Shown: positions 11,294 to 29,500 of the stretch, piece after piece
How the letters are laid out: each line of letters opens with the position of its first letter
Numbering within the stretch: position 1 is the stretch's first letter
Position numbers and translations under genes: made by a program
Source: Haemonchus contortus
Taxonomy: Eukaryota; Nematoda; Chromadorea; Rhabditida; Trichostrongylidae
Assembly: GCA_000469685.2 (NCBI GenBank)
Contig: LS997565.1
Span: 8,195,005-8,259,004 of the forward strand
DNA length: 64,000 nt
Direction: 5' to 3'
Notes under the pieces: model-generated
The model's input: only the letters and a program-made list of their open reading frames with translations
What the model was told of the DNA's origin: nothing
Database searches by the model: none

Positions 11294-13499
11294 ATGGATC
11301 CTGAAGCTTCGTATGGTGATGAGAGTCTCACGGCTTCCATATCGCTGCGAAGACGTTCCACGTCTTTTTCTGATGACTATTCTGTACAACGTACAAATGA
11401 TGACGCTACCCAATGCAAATATGCTGCTGTTCAGGTTAGTACTGTTCCCTTGCATTCATCTTTTCAGTGTCACAGTACATTTCTTGTATCTTGATTTTCA
11501 GTTAGGTTATTGGAAAGATGAGTTTCTACCACGCTTTGCCTACACTGGTGCACCAGAAGCTCGACGTGATCCCGAAATATCCATCGGTTATTGGGCTCGC
11601 GTCTCCGCCGTGCATCATTTGGTGGAACGCTTCATTGACAAAACTGAAGGACAGTGTCAAATAATCAGCCTAGGTTCGGACTTATCTTAACGACTACTTT
11701 TCTCTTTTCTTTTTCTTCTTTTTCTTTGTCTTTTTCTTTTTCTCATGACACGGTTTAGGCTGTGGCTTCGATACACTTTTCTGGAGACTGAAGAAAGCTG
11801 GCAAAACGATGAAAAAATTTGTCGATGTTGATTTTAGTTCGGTGACGGCGAAGAAAATTCGCCAGATCCGTAAGCCGGGTACACCAGATTTGGTTAGCCT
11901 TTTCAACGAGCCACGTAAGTTTGTAGTGCCTACTTTTAGGACTTCATTATTCTTGAACTGAACACATTATTCTTGCCACTTTCTGCAGCTATGCAATGGA
12001 GGAAACCTCCGAATAATTTTTCTGCTAACCCTAATTCCGTTTTTCAGCCAAGGAAACACAGCACACAGATTTACATTGTGGTGACTACCACCTTGTCGGT
12101 GCAGATATTCGTCAATGGACTGAATTCAAAGCAAAGTTGGACTCTGTTGGTATTGATACTACCCTTCCTACGATGTTTATAGCAGAGTAAGTCGTCTACT
12201 TCCATCCATATTGTTCGGTATCCGGAGTCGTTTTAGTAAACTTCTTTCGATGTCGGTGCCTCAGAGCTCCACATCTGTTTCGACTGCAAACAAGAATATG
12301 TTCCGGTTATGAAGACGAGAGCAAATCAATGGTGAAAACTTTCAAATTGCAATCTTCAAGACCAACTTCCGCTAAGGCTTCTTAATGGATTACTTATGTA
12401 ACCTGGAAAGAACCATATGAGGTGTTCTATTTAACCCATTACGTACCGCGTGCTGCACATGGTGTAGCGCGCCCCATCGCCTTTGCGTGCCTGCTTTTTG
12501 GTCCAGATCAGGCTAGAGTTTGCATAAATTGCGAAGCAGCACATACTTTGTGATTGTCTCAAATTTCCGCTATGTGTAGCCGCGTGCTGTACGCCGCAAG
12601 TCAGGTCGGTGCGGCGATTCTGAAGAAAATGCTGGGCGCAAGCGCCAGCAAGCGCGAAAGCACTGCGGTACGCAATGGGTTAAAGTTAATAGGGAAGGGT
12701 CTGGAGCTTAATCGTGATCATCTTTACTCCAATCTTGGGATTCCAAAATCAAGCCATGGAATGCATTTTATGGGAACTTTGGATATTAACAACCAAAGAA
12801 CTGTTACGGGAGTATTAGCGATCTTCTGACATTCGATATGGTGCTCATTTAAGGTGTGTCCTTGTATACATATCTGTGGATCAGAGTGCGCAGCTGCTCA
12901 AATCCCTGTCCGATACTTTCGACACCGCTGTCTTTCTTAATTATGAGCAGGTTTGTAAAATTTTGCAAATAGAAATTGAGAATGCAGACGGGGTTCCTAT
13001 CTTGAATTCTTTCCTTTTTTGACATTTCCTGCATTGTTTATAGGTTCGCATAAAGGACACTTTTGGAAGTGTGATGGAAAAGAATTTGGAGCAACGAGGG
13101 ATCCAATTACCAGGGTTACCTGCTTGCAGTGACATTGAGACTCAAAGAGAGAGGTAACTTTCTCTTCGAGTACTTCTGAACTTTGTGTCCTGTTTTCTTA
13201 CATTGCTTATTTTCTATATGGCAGATTTTTGGCTAATGGTTGGAAGAATGTAGTTGTCATTGATATGAATACTGTCTATAAGAAGTTGTTGCCTCAGGAC
13301 GAAGTAGCCAGGTAGTGCTTTGGAGATAGTACCAAATGCTCTTTCCAAATTTCCTGAACATCTTTTCAGGATCGAAAAGATTGAACATTTGGATGAAATG
13401 GAATTGCTGCGGCAATTGCTCGATCATTACTGCATAGGTTACGCTCTGACTGATAAATCTGAAAAGTTTACTAGCCGTCTAGTATTTCCAGAGCTATGA
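11294..13499 (+). CDS. lcmt-1: Leucine carboxyl methyltransferase 1 (PP2A C-subunit methyltransferase)
   Basis: Eight exons (11294-11434, 11502-11673, 11759-11914, 12048-12186, 12854-12950, 13044-13153, 13225-13311, 13370-13499) join in phase to 343 residues; human LCMT1 is 334. The enzyme uses S-adenosylmethionine to methylate the C-terminal leucine of the PP2A catalytic subunit, which steers regulatory-subunit assembly. Visible marks are YWKDEFLPRF and IGYWARVSAVHHLVERF. The SAM-binding loop QIISLG-CGFDTLFWRL spans the exon 2/3 junction. HLVGADIRQW and VVVIDMNTVY follow, and the end is LVFPEL. Intron 4 (667 bp) is enlarged by a MITE. emc-4 follows 393 bases downstream on the same strand, so the two could be co-transcribed, but no clear junction signal was found. 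Confidence 0.93.
12431..12683. mobile_element. 253-bp MITE bounded by TTAA in lcmt-1 intron 4
   Basis: The element starts TTAACCCATTACGTACCGC and ends GCGGTACGCAATGGGTTAA, an inverted repeat with two mismatches. TTAA stands at each outer edge and may be the target duplication, as in piggyBac-type elements. It is CG-rich against AT-rich flanks, has no coding capacity and lies entirely within the intron 12187-12853. Confidence 0.75.
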
Positions 13500-13892
13500 T
13501 GAACATGTGCCCCTTTTGAATTTCTTGTTCCCGAAGATTTCGAGCGCGTTCATGTCGCTTAAGAACGTTTTATGCATCTCACTAGACTTACTTTTTTACG
13601 TGTTCCAATACTTTCTCGCCCAGTGCTCCTTTGTATCTGCACCGTATTGTAAATATTTACAGGTATGCACTTTTTAAATACAGATGATTCTTTCACATAA
13701 TCGTTGCTTGTTTCTTGCCTCAGTGTTTGACATAAATAGTTTTATTTCGTTCATATTTACCGTAATGCTGACCGCTTTGAAATCGGAAATTTTTTTGTGA
13801 ACGTGTATGTAGCTTTTCGTTGTTGGCATATCACTTTGTTGCCGTCGAAAAGAGTTATTTTAGAAATGTTTTCAGGTATACATAGCTTTAGA

Positions 13893-14878
13893 ATGTCGCT
13901 TTCTCAATGGAAACTGGATTATTTCGTTCCATCACGAAACTGCAGAACGTCCGATAGCGCATTCAATCCTCCCGGTTTTCATACTGGTGCTACTTCAGCT
14001 CAGCAGCATGTCAGTTACATTTCAAATCGTTCTCATCCGTTTGTATATTCGATAATAAAACTTAATATGTTGATGAAATTCTAGGTCGATAGTGATCAAG
14101 CATCTGAGCAGCAAGAACACTTGGCGAAAAAACGAGCTTGGGACGTCGCAATGGCTCCAGCCAAAAGTCTTCCGATGAACATGTTCATGATGTACATGGC
14201 AGGGCGAAGTGTACGGGCTTCTTTACTATTCCAGTCAAACTCGACTAATACCACAACAATTCTATTTTTTTAAATTTAACTACACTATCAACGGAATCTT
14301 TTCTTTTAAGGGTCAAAGATTGATGCAAGAAAAATATATTTTTCGATTTCATTTTATAGGTTTCTATTTTCCCTATTATGATGGTAGGCATGATGTTATG
14401 GCGCCCAGCTAAAGCTCTTTTCTCTGTTAATGCGACATTCAAGCCCCTCGAGGTAATCTTATATCGCGTTTTTGTTCTCTTTTTTATTTGCTTGATAGGT
14501 GCTTTCCAAATTTTCGAAGATAACCGCTATCAACGTTTCGGAGATTCTTTCTTGTTTCAAAGTCGTTGGAAGGTTGTCTCGTGATCTTTTAGTTATATTG
14601 AAATGCTTTTTTGAAGGACCAAAATACCGGAAGTATGATCATTCATAAACTGGTATTCATTCTGGGAAATCTGGGTGCAATTGCTCTTGCCATATATAAG
14701 GTTAGTTGATGGTTAACATTGTTCAGTTATGCCGAAGGCCTACCATTTATTTATAAACAGGTCGCTCTTGCAGGTTCACACTATGGGTCTTTTACCGAAT
14801 ACACCATCTGATTGGCTCGAATTCATTCCTCAACCGCAACGCGTTCAGTATTCTATATTTAGTAGTACTTACGTTTGA
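13893..14878 (+). CDS. emc-4: ER membrane protein complex subunit 4
   Basis: Five exons (13893-14009, 14085-14210, 14360-14452, 14617-14700, 14774-14878) give 174 residues; human EMC4 is 183. The EMC inserts tail-anchored and polytopic proteins into the ER membrane, and EMC4 lies at its membrane and cytosolic vestibule. The family core is plain: KRAWDVAMAPAKSLPMNMF, then MYMAGRS, SIFPIMMVGMMLWRP with the first membrane segment, ATFKPLE, a second membrane segment KLVFILGNLGAIALAIYK, and the conserved MGLLP and SDWLEFIP near the C-terminus. TTTCAG at 13870-13875, 17 bases before the ATG, could be a trans-splice acceptor. Confidence 0.94.
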
Positions 14879-15809
14879 AATCGGTTGATAGTTTGTTGTA
14901 CAGAAATGCACGGTCATTGCTCTGTAGTCGCTAGAGAACACTGTGTTGTGACCTTTGATAAGCACTGTAACATGGTGTTTACAAAGGCATCTTATCGGCT
15001 CTTTTAATTCCGATTTCCGTCTTCAGAATTTTTTCTTGATGACTTTTAATAATTGTTTAATTCAAGTATTGGTTGAGGTCTTACAAATGTAAGAACAAAC
15101 GGCTCCGAGCTCGGTCTAGTCCGTACTTTATTTTGTTGTCTCGTCCATTGGCATAACTTTTGGCCTCTTTTCGACTATTATTTTATTTCGGGGAATTGCG
15201 AGAGCTCTATTTCCGCCTCGATGTTTTTGGTAACTTCGCTTCGATTCCAATGAATAATGAGATGATTTTGGTCTGGTGTAATTTGATAACGACGTTGATT
15301 CGAACTCGTACTTAAGAATTACGTATTATCATGTTGAAAGTGCGGTTGCCCTCTGAACCGAATGGCGTGGACTCCAGTGCTGTATGCCATCGCTAAGGTT
15401 GAAAGGTAGTTCTGAAATTCGGCCTGCACAAGTTCTTTCTTCTTATTCGATTACCTCCTTTTATACTTCCTGCTTTTGTTGGTGTGATCCTTGAGGAGAT
15501 CCCATATTCCCTTCCCTTCAACTTCCCCCTTACTCAACAATTACTACTATTTCGAGTTTTTCTTTGCTCACTTTGACACTCCTTGAATTAAAGCTACTTT
15601 TTTGGCGAAAAAAATTCTTGATTTCTCGAGAAGTTCATATTGCTGAAGTTTCCATTTGAGCATGCGTACTTCCCCTTTTAAATGATGGCAGATTTTGAGT
15701 CCAAGTTCAACAGACCGAATGAGATAGTCGGTGTTTTTGAGGAAGTTGTTAAAAATCAAAAGTAACGTGCTTCTACAGCCTTAGTTGTCGAAGTACTAAG
15801 TATTCAGGC
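14879..15809. other. Intergenic between emc-4 and mccc-1
   Basis: About 930 bases with no recognisable gene or repeat. The right side should contain the mccc-1 promoter. A 63-codon minus-strand frame at 15568-15759 has no support. Confidence 0.45.
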
Positions 15810-21058
<5,249 letters not shown>

Positions 21059-21947
21059 AGAGGAGATCAGCAATCGTCGCTATGGGGTTCATGATTTGCT
21101 CAGAAAAACACTTTTCCGGAAAATTCATAATTTCGTAAGTTCATAAGGTAGAACCGGTGATTATGCACAAGCCGTACTTTGCACGTTGTTCTAGTCTTTT
21201 TTATGGCCATGATTCGTGTACTGATACGCTCAATAGGAAAAGACTTACCTCACATATATTTAAACTTGCTCATAATCTGAAAATATGTGCCTTTTGGTCC
21301 ATGGAGTAACTGCTCGTCTTGGACGCGGGCGGTCGCGACGCGGCGCACATTGAGTATGGGTGGAATGACTGTTCCGTGTCGCGATCGCTCGCTGAACTTA
21401 CAATATTACCTCGCTGTCTATAGGTAACTTGACATTCAATGTTTATGACATTTGGCTGTGACAGTAACTACCTTTTTAACCCAACTAGTAACCTCATATC
21501 TATCCCGCAGGGAATCTCGCAACGTGTTGTATGTCATATCAAGGAATACATCAATAAAATTGGCTTTGTGAATTTTGTTGAAAGAAAATTGATTTGAGGC
21601 TTGTTCACCACATCCTCCCGCTTTTTTAAGAAGTCGTTGAGTCTCAACTTTTGCAGTCGCACCTAGATGCAAGGGATATTGATTGGTGAACCTAGACGGC
21701 GTCTCGCGACCGCACGCGTCGCACTAAAATCGGAGACTGCTGAAAGTTCTACGCTTTTATTCGTCACTTCAAGGTGATGTTTACTTCATGGGCAAAACAT
21801 AAATACAATTTATTTATGTGGATACACAATTGGAACACGACAGTAAATCAAGGCATAGTATCTGTATACGGTAATGTTGATGTTGGTAAGGTGGGCAGTG
21901 AGCAGTTTTACGAAAGCATTCTCGAATAAGTACGTATATGTGATGAT
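21059..21947. terminator. Convergent intergenic region with ost-1 poly(A) signal
   Basis: mccc-1 and ost-1 end towards each other here. A minus-strand AATAAA at 21809-21814 lies about 135 bases past the ost-1 stop and is its likely poly(A) signal. No canonical AATAAA was seen for mccc-1. The rest has no gene. Confidence 0.5.
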
Positions 21948-24900
21948 CTAGCAACGTTCCTGGATTTCACCTGAAAAATATTCGAGTTGAAAGATTTGGT
22001 ACGGTAAGGTACGGTAGTTTATGCCACGCCTTACGAGTAGAGGTAGATCTCTGAGGCGATTGATAGACTAATGGTGACAGTTACTTACCGTCCTTCAGTC
22101 CGAGGCATTTTCCCCATTCACGGATCGAAATGGTTCCATCATTATCAGTATCGCAACCTTCCAAGAAAGGCTTGATGCAGGATTCCATGGGAATTACTGG
22201 TGCAGTGATTGGGATGAGTTCGTGGTGGGTGACAACCTTAAACGGGAAATATCATCGTTTCGAGGCTGCTCTTACGGAATCGGTGATGATGGCATCTTGG
22301 CAGCTGTCCAGGTAAAGCTAAGTGGGAATTACCTTGTCATGGGGCTTGATATCCAAGTCGCAGAACTTCCAGATAACTGGATAGACGTGTCTCTTCTCAT
22401 CATCCATCTCAGCCTCCTGAATCAGTTCCTCCCACTCAAGCTTGTGCAGTTCACGGCGTTTCTTCAGCTCTTTCATCACCTGAAATTATAAATTTTATTA
22501 AGATCCCATATGCAATGTTGATGAGATGCCAATTAATTGGGAGATTTACCTGGAAGAGCCAATCGGCCATACGTTCAGGGAACTGAGCCATGAGCTCATC
22601 CGTGCATTCTTCGAGCTGCTTGCATTCACCGAGGTATTCCAGGTGGACCTAAAGGAATATCTTGAAATTGAGATTCGTCTATCCTTCAAGGAGATGACTA
22701 CCTTAGCATGGGACTTCTTTTCGCACTTCTTTGACCCTTTCTTACACAGGCAACGTTCACGGTATAGGTCGCAAAGAGAGGTGAATGTCTCGTTGTTGTT
22801 GGCGCATACCTGGAAGTAAAACTTTGTTGGGAAAGGAATTATCGACCTTTCAAAGCCTGTGATGTAGTTTAATAAGCGATATTCTGTAGTAAGGAAATTC
22901 ATTCATTAAAATTTTTAAGAAATCGTGTAATATTGTGCTCTTCCGATAAACTGAATTGACGTCAGCCAATGAATCGTGCAAACTCCGCCTACAGTGGGCG
23001 GGCACTGACAGTTGGGGGGGGGGGGGAAGTGGAGGTGGAAGGTAGAAGTTGCATTTTGTCCATTTTTCTCAAGCTTTTTCGTTTAATCGAATCAGAAATG
23101 TTCAAGAACGCCCCCCCCCCCCCCCCCTCCTTTTACTGATGGTAAGCCCAGGAACTGCTTCTTTTTTGTGATTCCACATTCAGGAGGTATTCAGGAAGAT
23201 CGACATGGGAGCATTTCAAAACTGTGATGTTCTCGTGACCAACAAGAAATCAGGGGATTTCTAAGAATTGTTTATATTATCAAATTCAGTCGAGGTTTTA
23301 CCTTGTCCATTGGATCACCGTCGAGCTCGGGGCATTTGTTGATGCATTCACAGTGAGGCTCTCCTTTTTTGCCAACGACACATTCTTTTCCCCATCCACA
23401 TACATGATCCTCACAAGGATTCTTCAAAACAGCTGCGGCTGTCGCTAAAATCAAACGGTACGAGAAAGCAGTGGAAAAAGATCCGCAGAACAGGATTTTA
23501 TAGAAAGGAAAAGGATGCCAGTGTGAAAAAGGCTGGAGACATTGTGCGGAGGATAGTGAGAAGGAGAAGGGAGATGCCAGCTGCTGCAGGCAGAAAAGTT
23601 AGCGGTGAAGAGAGGAGTTCGCGAGTAACACGGTCCAACAGAGCCGTTCGATTTTCACGATATTAAGGAGTATCCAAGAATAAATACCACGAGAAAAAAA
23701 CTGAGGGGTGATAAGCGCAAAAGTGCAGAACTATCAGGATCAGATGAAGGAGTAATGGAAGCTGTTCGAAGAAAAAATGATTAAAAGAAGAAAGAGAGGA
23801 ATGATGGACCCAGACGAGGTGATGAAGTTAAGGAGGAAAGAGTGAAGAGGTAGAGTAAGGAAAAAAAACTTGAGGAGGTAGGGAAAAAACAGTCGAAATA
23901 GGAGAAAAAACCCAAAGTGACGCTGATGAATGTTGCGAATCCATCGAGCTGAGGAAGCAGTGGGAGGGGCTGTTTGAGGGAAAGTTCCTTGGCAGCTCCA
24001 GCACAAGTAATTTGTTTGTTGTGAGAGTAGTAAAGTAGTTCTTCCGTGGACGAAATAAGAGGGCAACGGAGAGTGTCGGAGAGGATTTCGCCTCTTAAGT
24101 CGTTAAGGAAGTGGGAAAAGGAGTAGAAGGAGAAGAAAAAAGCGGATGACTTTGGAAAGAGCACCAAAAGCTGGAGTGTATTCATTCCTAGCAGTAGATG
24201 TAAGCCCACAAGTTGTAGTTGTAGTTGTAAGTTTCTGGTGGACAGTACCATGGGCAAGCTTTCTATAGGATGCAGTTGATCCATGAGGAATTGAGCTGTT
24301 GTTGAGGGATTGGGCTCATTGTCTGCCGTCGATTTGCCTGGGATCTCCTATCGACGAAGCCAACTTTACACTCTACCGGAACGGCGTGTAGTAGTAGTTA
24401 TTGCATTAAGCTGTGAGTAATCGATATCGAGCTTTGTTTATACCACTTGGATGCATGGAGCTTGGCTGGCAAGCATTTTTTGTCACAAACAATAGTCAGG
24501 CAGGTGTCAAGCCTCAACAGAGCAAGTTACCGATGGTAATTAGCTCTATGCTCTCCAATATTGTGGAAGAAAGAACCCTACGGGAATTGTCTGGACAGTT
24601 TGCGAGCGAACTCGAAAATCCTGTCCTATTTGTTGCTGCCCGCCGATGACGTCTATTTCCGAGGATCTAGTCCTTACAGGCAGCAATGTGATAGAAAATC
24701 GCAGAACAAAGTGAACTACCTGTTGGGTAAGAATTATCAAGTTGGATAAAGGAACTGAAACTTTGGGTAGGAACATCATTGGTGAAAGGGGTGGTGTTTG
24801 AAAGAGATGGTCCCCTTTTGTGGAACCACCTGACCTCATGATTTCTGTTCTCATGAACACAAGGCTTCAATTTCAATTGTACCCCAAATCTCCCACTGAA

Positions 24901-26581
24901 GCTTCACCGTTCGTAATGAGTCGGAATTGCTTACTGGTTGTTCCTCTGGCTCTGCGGAAAGTCTGTAACATATCAGTTTTTCTATGGCCCTCATAGGTCT
25001 TACTAACTTCTTCTACAAGCGCCAAAAGTCTTCGTCAATATCCCCTTACTCTGAGCCAGAGGGGAGCTCAAGTTTCAGCCGAGGAAAATGACCGCCCAGT
25101 CCAATAGTAAGGCTCCTAGCTAGCTTTGAATTTTCCATCTTGGGCTGCAACTTGAATAAACTTGTGGGACAGACGGCATACAAGTCGAGCTTATCTTTTC
25201 GAGTACGGTGTCAAAACCCTGCTGTGATAGAGGACAGCCTGCACGGATGAGATCTGAATTACGGCCCATGAGTATGGTAGAGGGGACTGGCCACTGAACT
25301 ACCTCCACCTGCAAAACAGCTATAAAGCACGCGTAAAAGTCCCTGAGTCCACGAAAACGAACATAAAGTGGCCTGCAAACCGCCGGTGCATCTATTGATT
25401 TCTTTGGTACCTTTAAAATGCCTCACAACAGCTGTGGTTTGTTTTTTCTTCGAAAACCACTAGCGAGCTCATTTTCTTTTATTACTCGTCAAAGTGAAGT
25501 GGAAAACTGTGTGGTTAGACTTGCTCGAGCTCATGGAAGCTTTTTTTGCAGTTACCTAACCTGCGGCTGACAGACATATTTACGACCTGCCGAGAGCCTG
25601 AGTCGTGGTGAGAGCTAAAAGTTCTGTTGGCAATTTATCGTTGCTTTATCGGCATCGTATGGCCGGCCGAATGGCCAGCTGCGTCGCCGTAGCAGTCAAC
25701 GGCACGGACAGGTCAGAATGGAAATATCAGGGCCTGCTAGGAGATCCCGTTGCAGACAATGACGCGCCTGTCCTTCCAGACATGCCGTCGACTAGCAGAT
25801 TCTCATCGAGACAGCGCTCACTTTGCTAAGATCTATGATGCACTTGTTGCTGATGGTGAGGGAAAGACAGAGAGCGAGGGATAGAGGCGATGAGAAGGAG
25901 GAGAAAAACGGAAAGAAGGATCAGAATGAAGAGTAGACTGAGAGGACTCACCAGATGGTTTCTTGGCCGCCTTCACCGGCTTCGTCGATTTGGTTGTTGC
26001 TGCTTCATCGTTGTCCTGATCTTCATCGATGTTTTCCAAAAGACTCTCGAGCTCGTCGAGATCACTCTTTTTCTGGCAATCAATCAATTAATCAATTTAG
26101 TCGTGCAGATTGAAAAATCAATATTTTGGACAATTAGGCATGGCTTCATTACATTACTATTTCGCCACGATATTGTAGTACGTTTCACTAACAAAAGGGA
26201 GAGCTGGAGGATTTGTTCGGGGATACGGTAGCCGCGGGGGCGGGTTTATGGCGTCTGGAGGATGCGAATGGGATAGCCACAGATATTTTGTGTTTCGTTC
26301 AGGAAATTGTCTTTTTAGGTTGCAGTGTAGCTCCCTGATAGTGGAGTAGCTTTGCTTGAAGGGATATCGTGATAGTTGAGGAACCTAGAGAGAATTCACC
26401 GATTGGGGGTTGCCGGCTTCCCGAGTGGGAGGCACTACTTCCGGATACCAATGGCCAGGAACAAGTAAGCAAACGAAAAGGGACTATAAAGGAAGCCGAA
26501 GAGTAATCAGTAAGTTACCTTAGCATCGACAAACGACGATGCTGTAATCAGCAGTAAGCAGGCGAGAAGACAAGTTCGCAT
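21948..26581 (-). CDS. ost-1: SPARC / osteonectin (basement membrane collagen-binding glycoprotein)
   Basis: Eight coding exons (26581-26519, 26072-25952, 23444-23302, 22809-22702, 22648-22550, 22479-22333, 22236-22089, 21970-21948) give 283 residues; C. elegans SPARC is about 264. Exon 1 is a signal peptide (MRTCLLACLLLITASSFVDA). Exon 2 is acidic (DELESLLENIDEDQDND) and Lys/Thr-rich, the low-affinity calcium region. The follistatin-like module has NPCEDHVCGWGKECVVGKKG, then ECINKCPELDGDP and CANNNETFTSLCDLYRERC. The extracellular calcium domain holds QFPERMADWLFQ, WKFCDLD and a canonical EF-hand loop DTDNDGTISIRE flanked by cysteines. The protein is secreted to basement membranes and binds collagen IV. 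Intron 2 (23445-25951) is unusually long and repeat-filled. The final coding exon is only 23 bases. Confidence 0.95.
23014..23127. repeat. Paired homopolymers G13 and C17 in an ost-1 intron
   Basis: A run of 13 G (23014-23026) is followed 84 bases later by a run of 17 C (23111-23127), both in the intron 22810-23301. They are complementary and could pair. Run lengths are prone to sequencing error. Confidence 0.8.
23445..25951. other. Long ost-1 intron 2, purine-rich left part, no nested gene seen
   Basis: The intron holds a strongly purine-biased plus strand at about 23460-24130 (GGA/GAA-rich) that yields long spurious minus-strand frames rich in Ser, Phe and Leu. More GC-balanced blocks follow at 24400-25850. 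No protein family was recognised in any frame. The blocks are probably old repeats. Confidence 0.45.
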
Positions 26582-29500
26582 CGCGGTTGCGAGTGAAGTG
26601 AGGCACGGCCACGCCCCTTCCTGAGCAACCCGACGGACAACAGACAGCCAGCCGTACGACGACGACAAAGACACCTACCACTACATCGGCATCAAGCCTT
26701 TAATTGAGCCATTCATAATTCTCAATGGGTGAAAAAACGCCTCCAGCTGTAAAGACTCTTCTACTACCTGTCAGTATTGAGTCAGGGAGGAAAGCGGACG
26801 GACAAACCTGGCAGATTCCTAGAGAATGATTAAGATAAAGAATACTTTTCCTTTCACAGGATGTACCTTAGCTTACAGTCCAAAAAAATGGTATGTGATC
26901 GGCTTTAGGGCTGAACCCCCTCCCCCAGTTACTGATTTTTGATTCGATTCGTTTTTCAGTTCGGTAGCACACCAGTATTCGGCAACACCCATCCGTCTGT
27001 CGAAGCTTTTTCAGCTTTGTGAGTAATCCTGGAACTCAGCAAAAGCCAATGTCATCCCATTGACTGCGGTTTTTCTGGTGGCATCTGTTATCCACGACTT
27101 TCGGAGCAGCATTGATTTTTGGGTAATGTCTGATCCTGCTTTTTTCGCTTGGGATGAAGTCTACTACGCTGTCGTAGTTATTACTCTTCGATTATTCCAG
27201 GGGACTCGATAAAGCCCAAAAGAACGACCCTAAATAAATTCCAGTGAGAAGTCAGCTAACTTCTCTTTTTTGGTGAGCGATGGAACCTTAGGAAAATTGA
27301 GAACGTAAGGATTTAGACGGTTCAGTACGGTTTAATGGTTCACAAGAAATCCTGGGGGTTTTCGCAAGCGGTGAAATCAGCTTTCATGGTCGATTTCCCC
27401 TTGAGTGGTGCTAGAAGAGGGGGAAGGGCATAGGAGTCCAGAACTCATCGCCTCTTGAACTAGTGTTGCAAAGGTGATAAGTGAGTGAAAGAACAGTAAT
27501 GCCAATGTTGTGTTGAGACAAGGACTATTTGGAAAGTTCTATATTTTCTAGGAATAATTTAAAGAAAACCATGGGGCAGACAGCAGACAGCAGACATGGG
27601 GCTTTTCTCCTTTCTCCATTTTTCGAATCGTGTTTGATGTTTGATGATGGGTTTTTCTAGAACATCCTATTCTTTTCAGCAAGATTTTTGATTTCTGAGG
27701 AGGGATATATTTAGCGGCACTTTCTCTTCCAATCACTTTTTATATTGCTACATCAAGGTTAGGAGTAATTTATTTTTTGTTTACCCATTGCTAAGGGAAA
27801 GGTGGAGTACCGCCAAATGACGCTCTATTGCACGTACCGTGCAATAATCATATCTCCAAAATCTCCCGTCGATGCAGGTCTGGTTGCAGGCAAATCATAT
27901 TTCTAATCTCTCCAAGGTTGGCTGATTGGTACTGAACTCACCTCAAAATCAAGGGCAGGACTCACGGGAAACTCCAGCCCTTGTATATGGGCAGGTTTCT
28001 AGAAGTATGAGCCAATCTACTACTACGACTATGGAATAAGATCAGATACGTAGGCGTATTCCAGATTGAGCTTCGCAGCGTCCGCAATCAAAAAAACACT
28101 ATCGTTGAATATCAGGGGCGTGGTATGTGTGCGGGCGGGGTCTGTATAGATTCTTCCAGAAATCACATTCTTCGCCCAAACCGCACCAATCGATAAAGCA
28201 GGGCTACGTATGGTCCATCTCGGTATTGTTTTTTTTTCATATTAGGTTTCATCCTCATTCCACATAAACGCCGTCATTTATGACTCGTACACAGACGTTT
28301 CCGCGTAGTGACTCATGGTGGAACATAAACGATTGAAAAGTTGCAAACGATCGGTGATTGTACGATGAGATGTTCGCTTCTTGTCCATGTAGTTATGGCT
28401 CTGCTACAGCACACTTGCAACGGAAGAAGGGGTTTCTGGAATTTTCTTGCAAAGCCGCTCCTGGAAAGTTTTCTTGGAAGGCAGTTATTTACTGCTGTTT
28501 ATTTTTGTTGTGTGGAGATGGTATCCCATGCGCATGGTTACGGGTTCCAATCCCGGACCGATATCTGCCTGGGCCAATAAGCCTTTCATCCCTCCCGGGG
28601 TCAGTTAATTGGTATCAGACTCGTCTGGGAGGATAGAAACACTGACTTGTACATCGGCTAGCTACCGCAAGTCATTGTATAGGCACATACGCATTCGAAA
28701 CACCACTACGATCCTGAATGGAAATCGAATGCAGGGGCGCATCCTAGAAACGGGATATCACCCTTATGCCACATTTCAAATCGTTGCCGTTGTGCTTCCC
28801 AACTTTATGTCGGCAAAGAGCTACCAGGTGGACGTTCTTTATTGGTTTACTTCAGAGACCCACTTTGAAAAGGTTACATCATAAAGATGTCTTTTGAGAG
28901 CTTCTTCGATTGAGGTAACAAGAAATGGGCATATTTCCATTCTTAATCTGTCTGTCAAGTATTATATCTGGAACAGGGATTGTGGAAAGGCCCATTGTCG
29001 AACGGTGTCCTTCGCTTTCGGTGTCCTCGAGTGGTTTACAGCCATGGTTGTGGGAGTTCTTATGAGTTTCAGCAGCAGTCATCCCACCTGATGAAAAGGA
29101 TGTAACAGGTTACTGATGCTGCCGCAGACGTCCCGTTGAATCCAACGGAATCGGATTTGAGGTCGAATTCATGGAACTACAGCAAGGTACAGAATTATTT
29201 TCAGTATTGCTCCCTTCTCCATTCGAGTGAGACTCTTCGAAGTTTCAGTGAAGTAATTCAAACTGATTCTTCACCTTACAATTACTATTCTCACTGCTTT
29301 CTGAGCATTCTCCTCGAGAGTATGAAGTTAGCCATTCGATCAAAATGATTTGTTTTCGAAAAAGCTAATTATGGGTGTTTTGAGAGGAATCAGGCATTCG
29401 ATTAGTCATAGGGCTCCTATGCGGTCAAAGTGTCTTCGAGGACGACGATCATTGAAGGCGGACGTTTCGCCCTTGTGTAGACCAGAAATAAGCACTAGAC

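Noticed and set aside
12554..12829. 91-codon plus-strand frame
   Set aside because: It overlaps the TTAA-bounded MITE in lcmt-1 intron 4 and has no protein family features.
23740..24284. Long Ser/Phe/Leu-rich minus-strand frames (108 and 167 codons)
   Set aside because: They arise from purine-biased plus-strand sequence within ost-1 intron 2. Composition is low-complexity and frames overlap each other.
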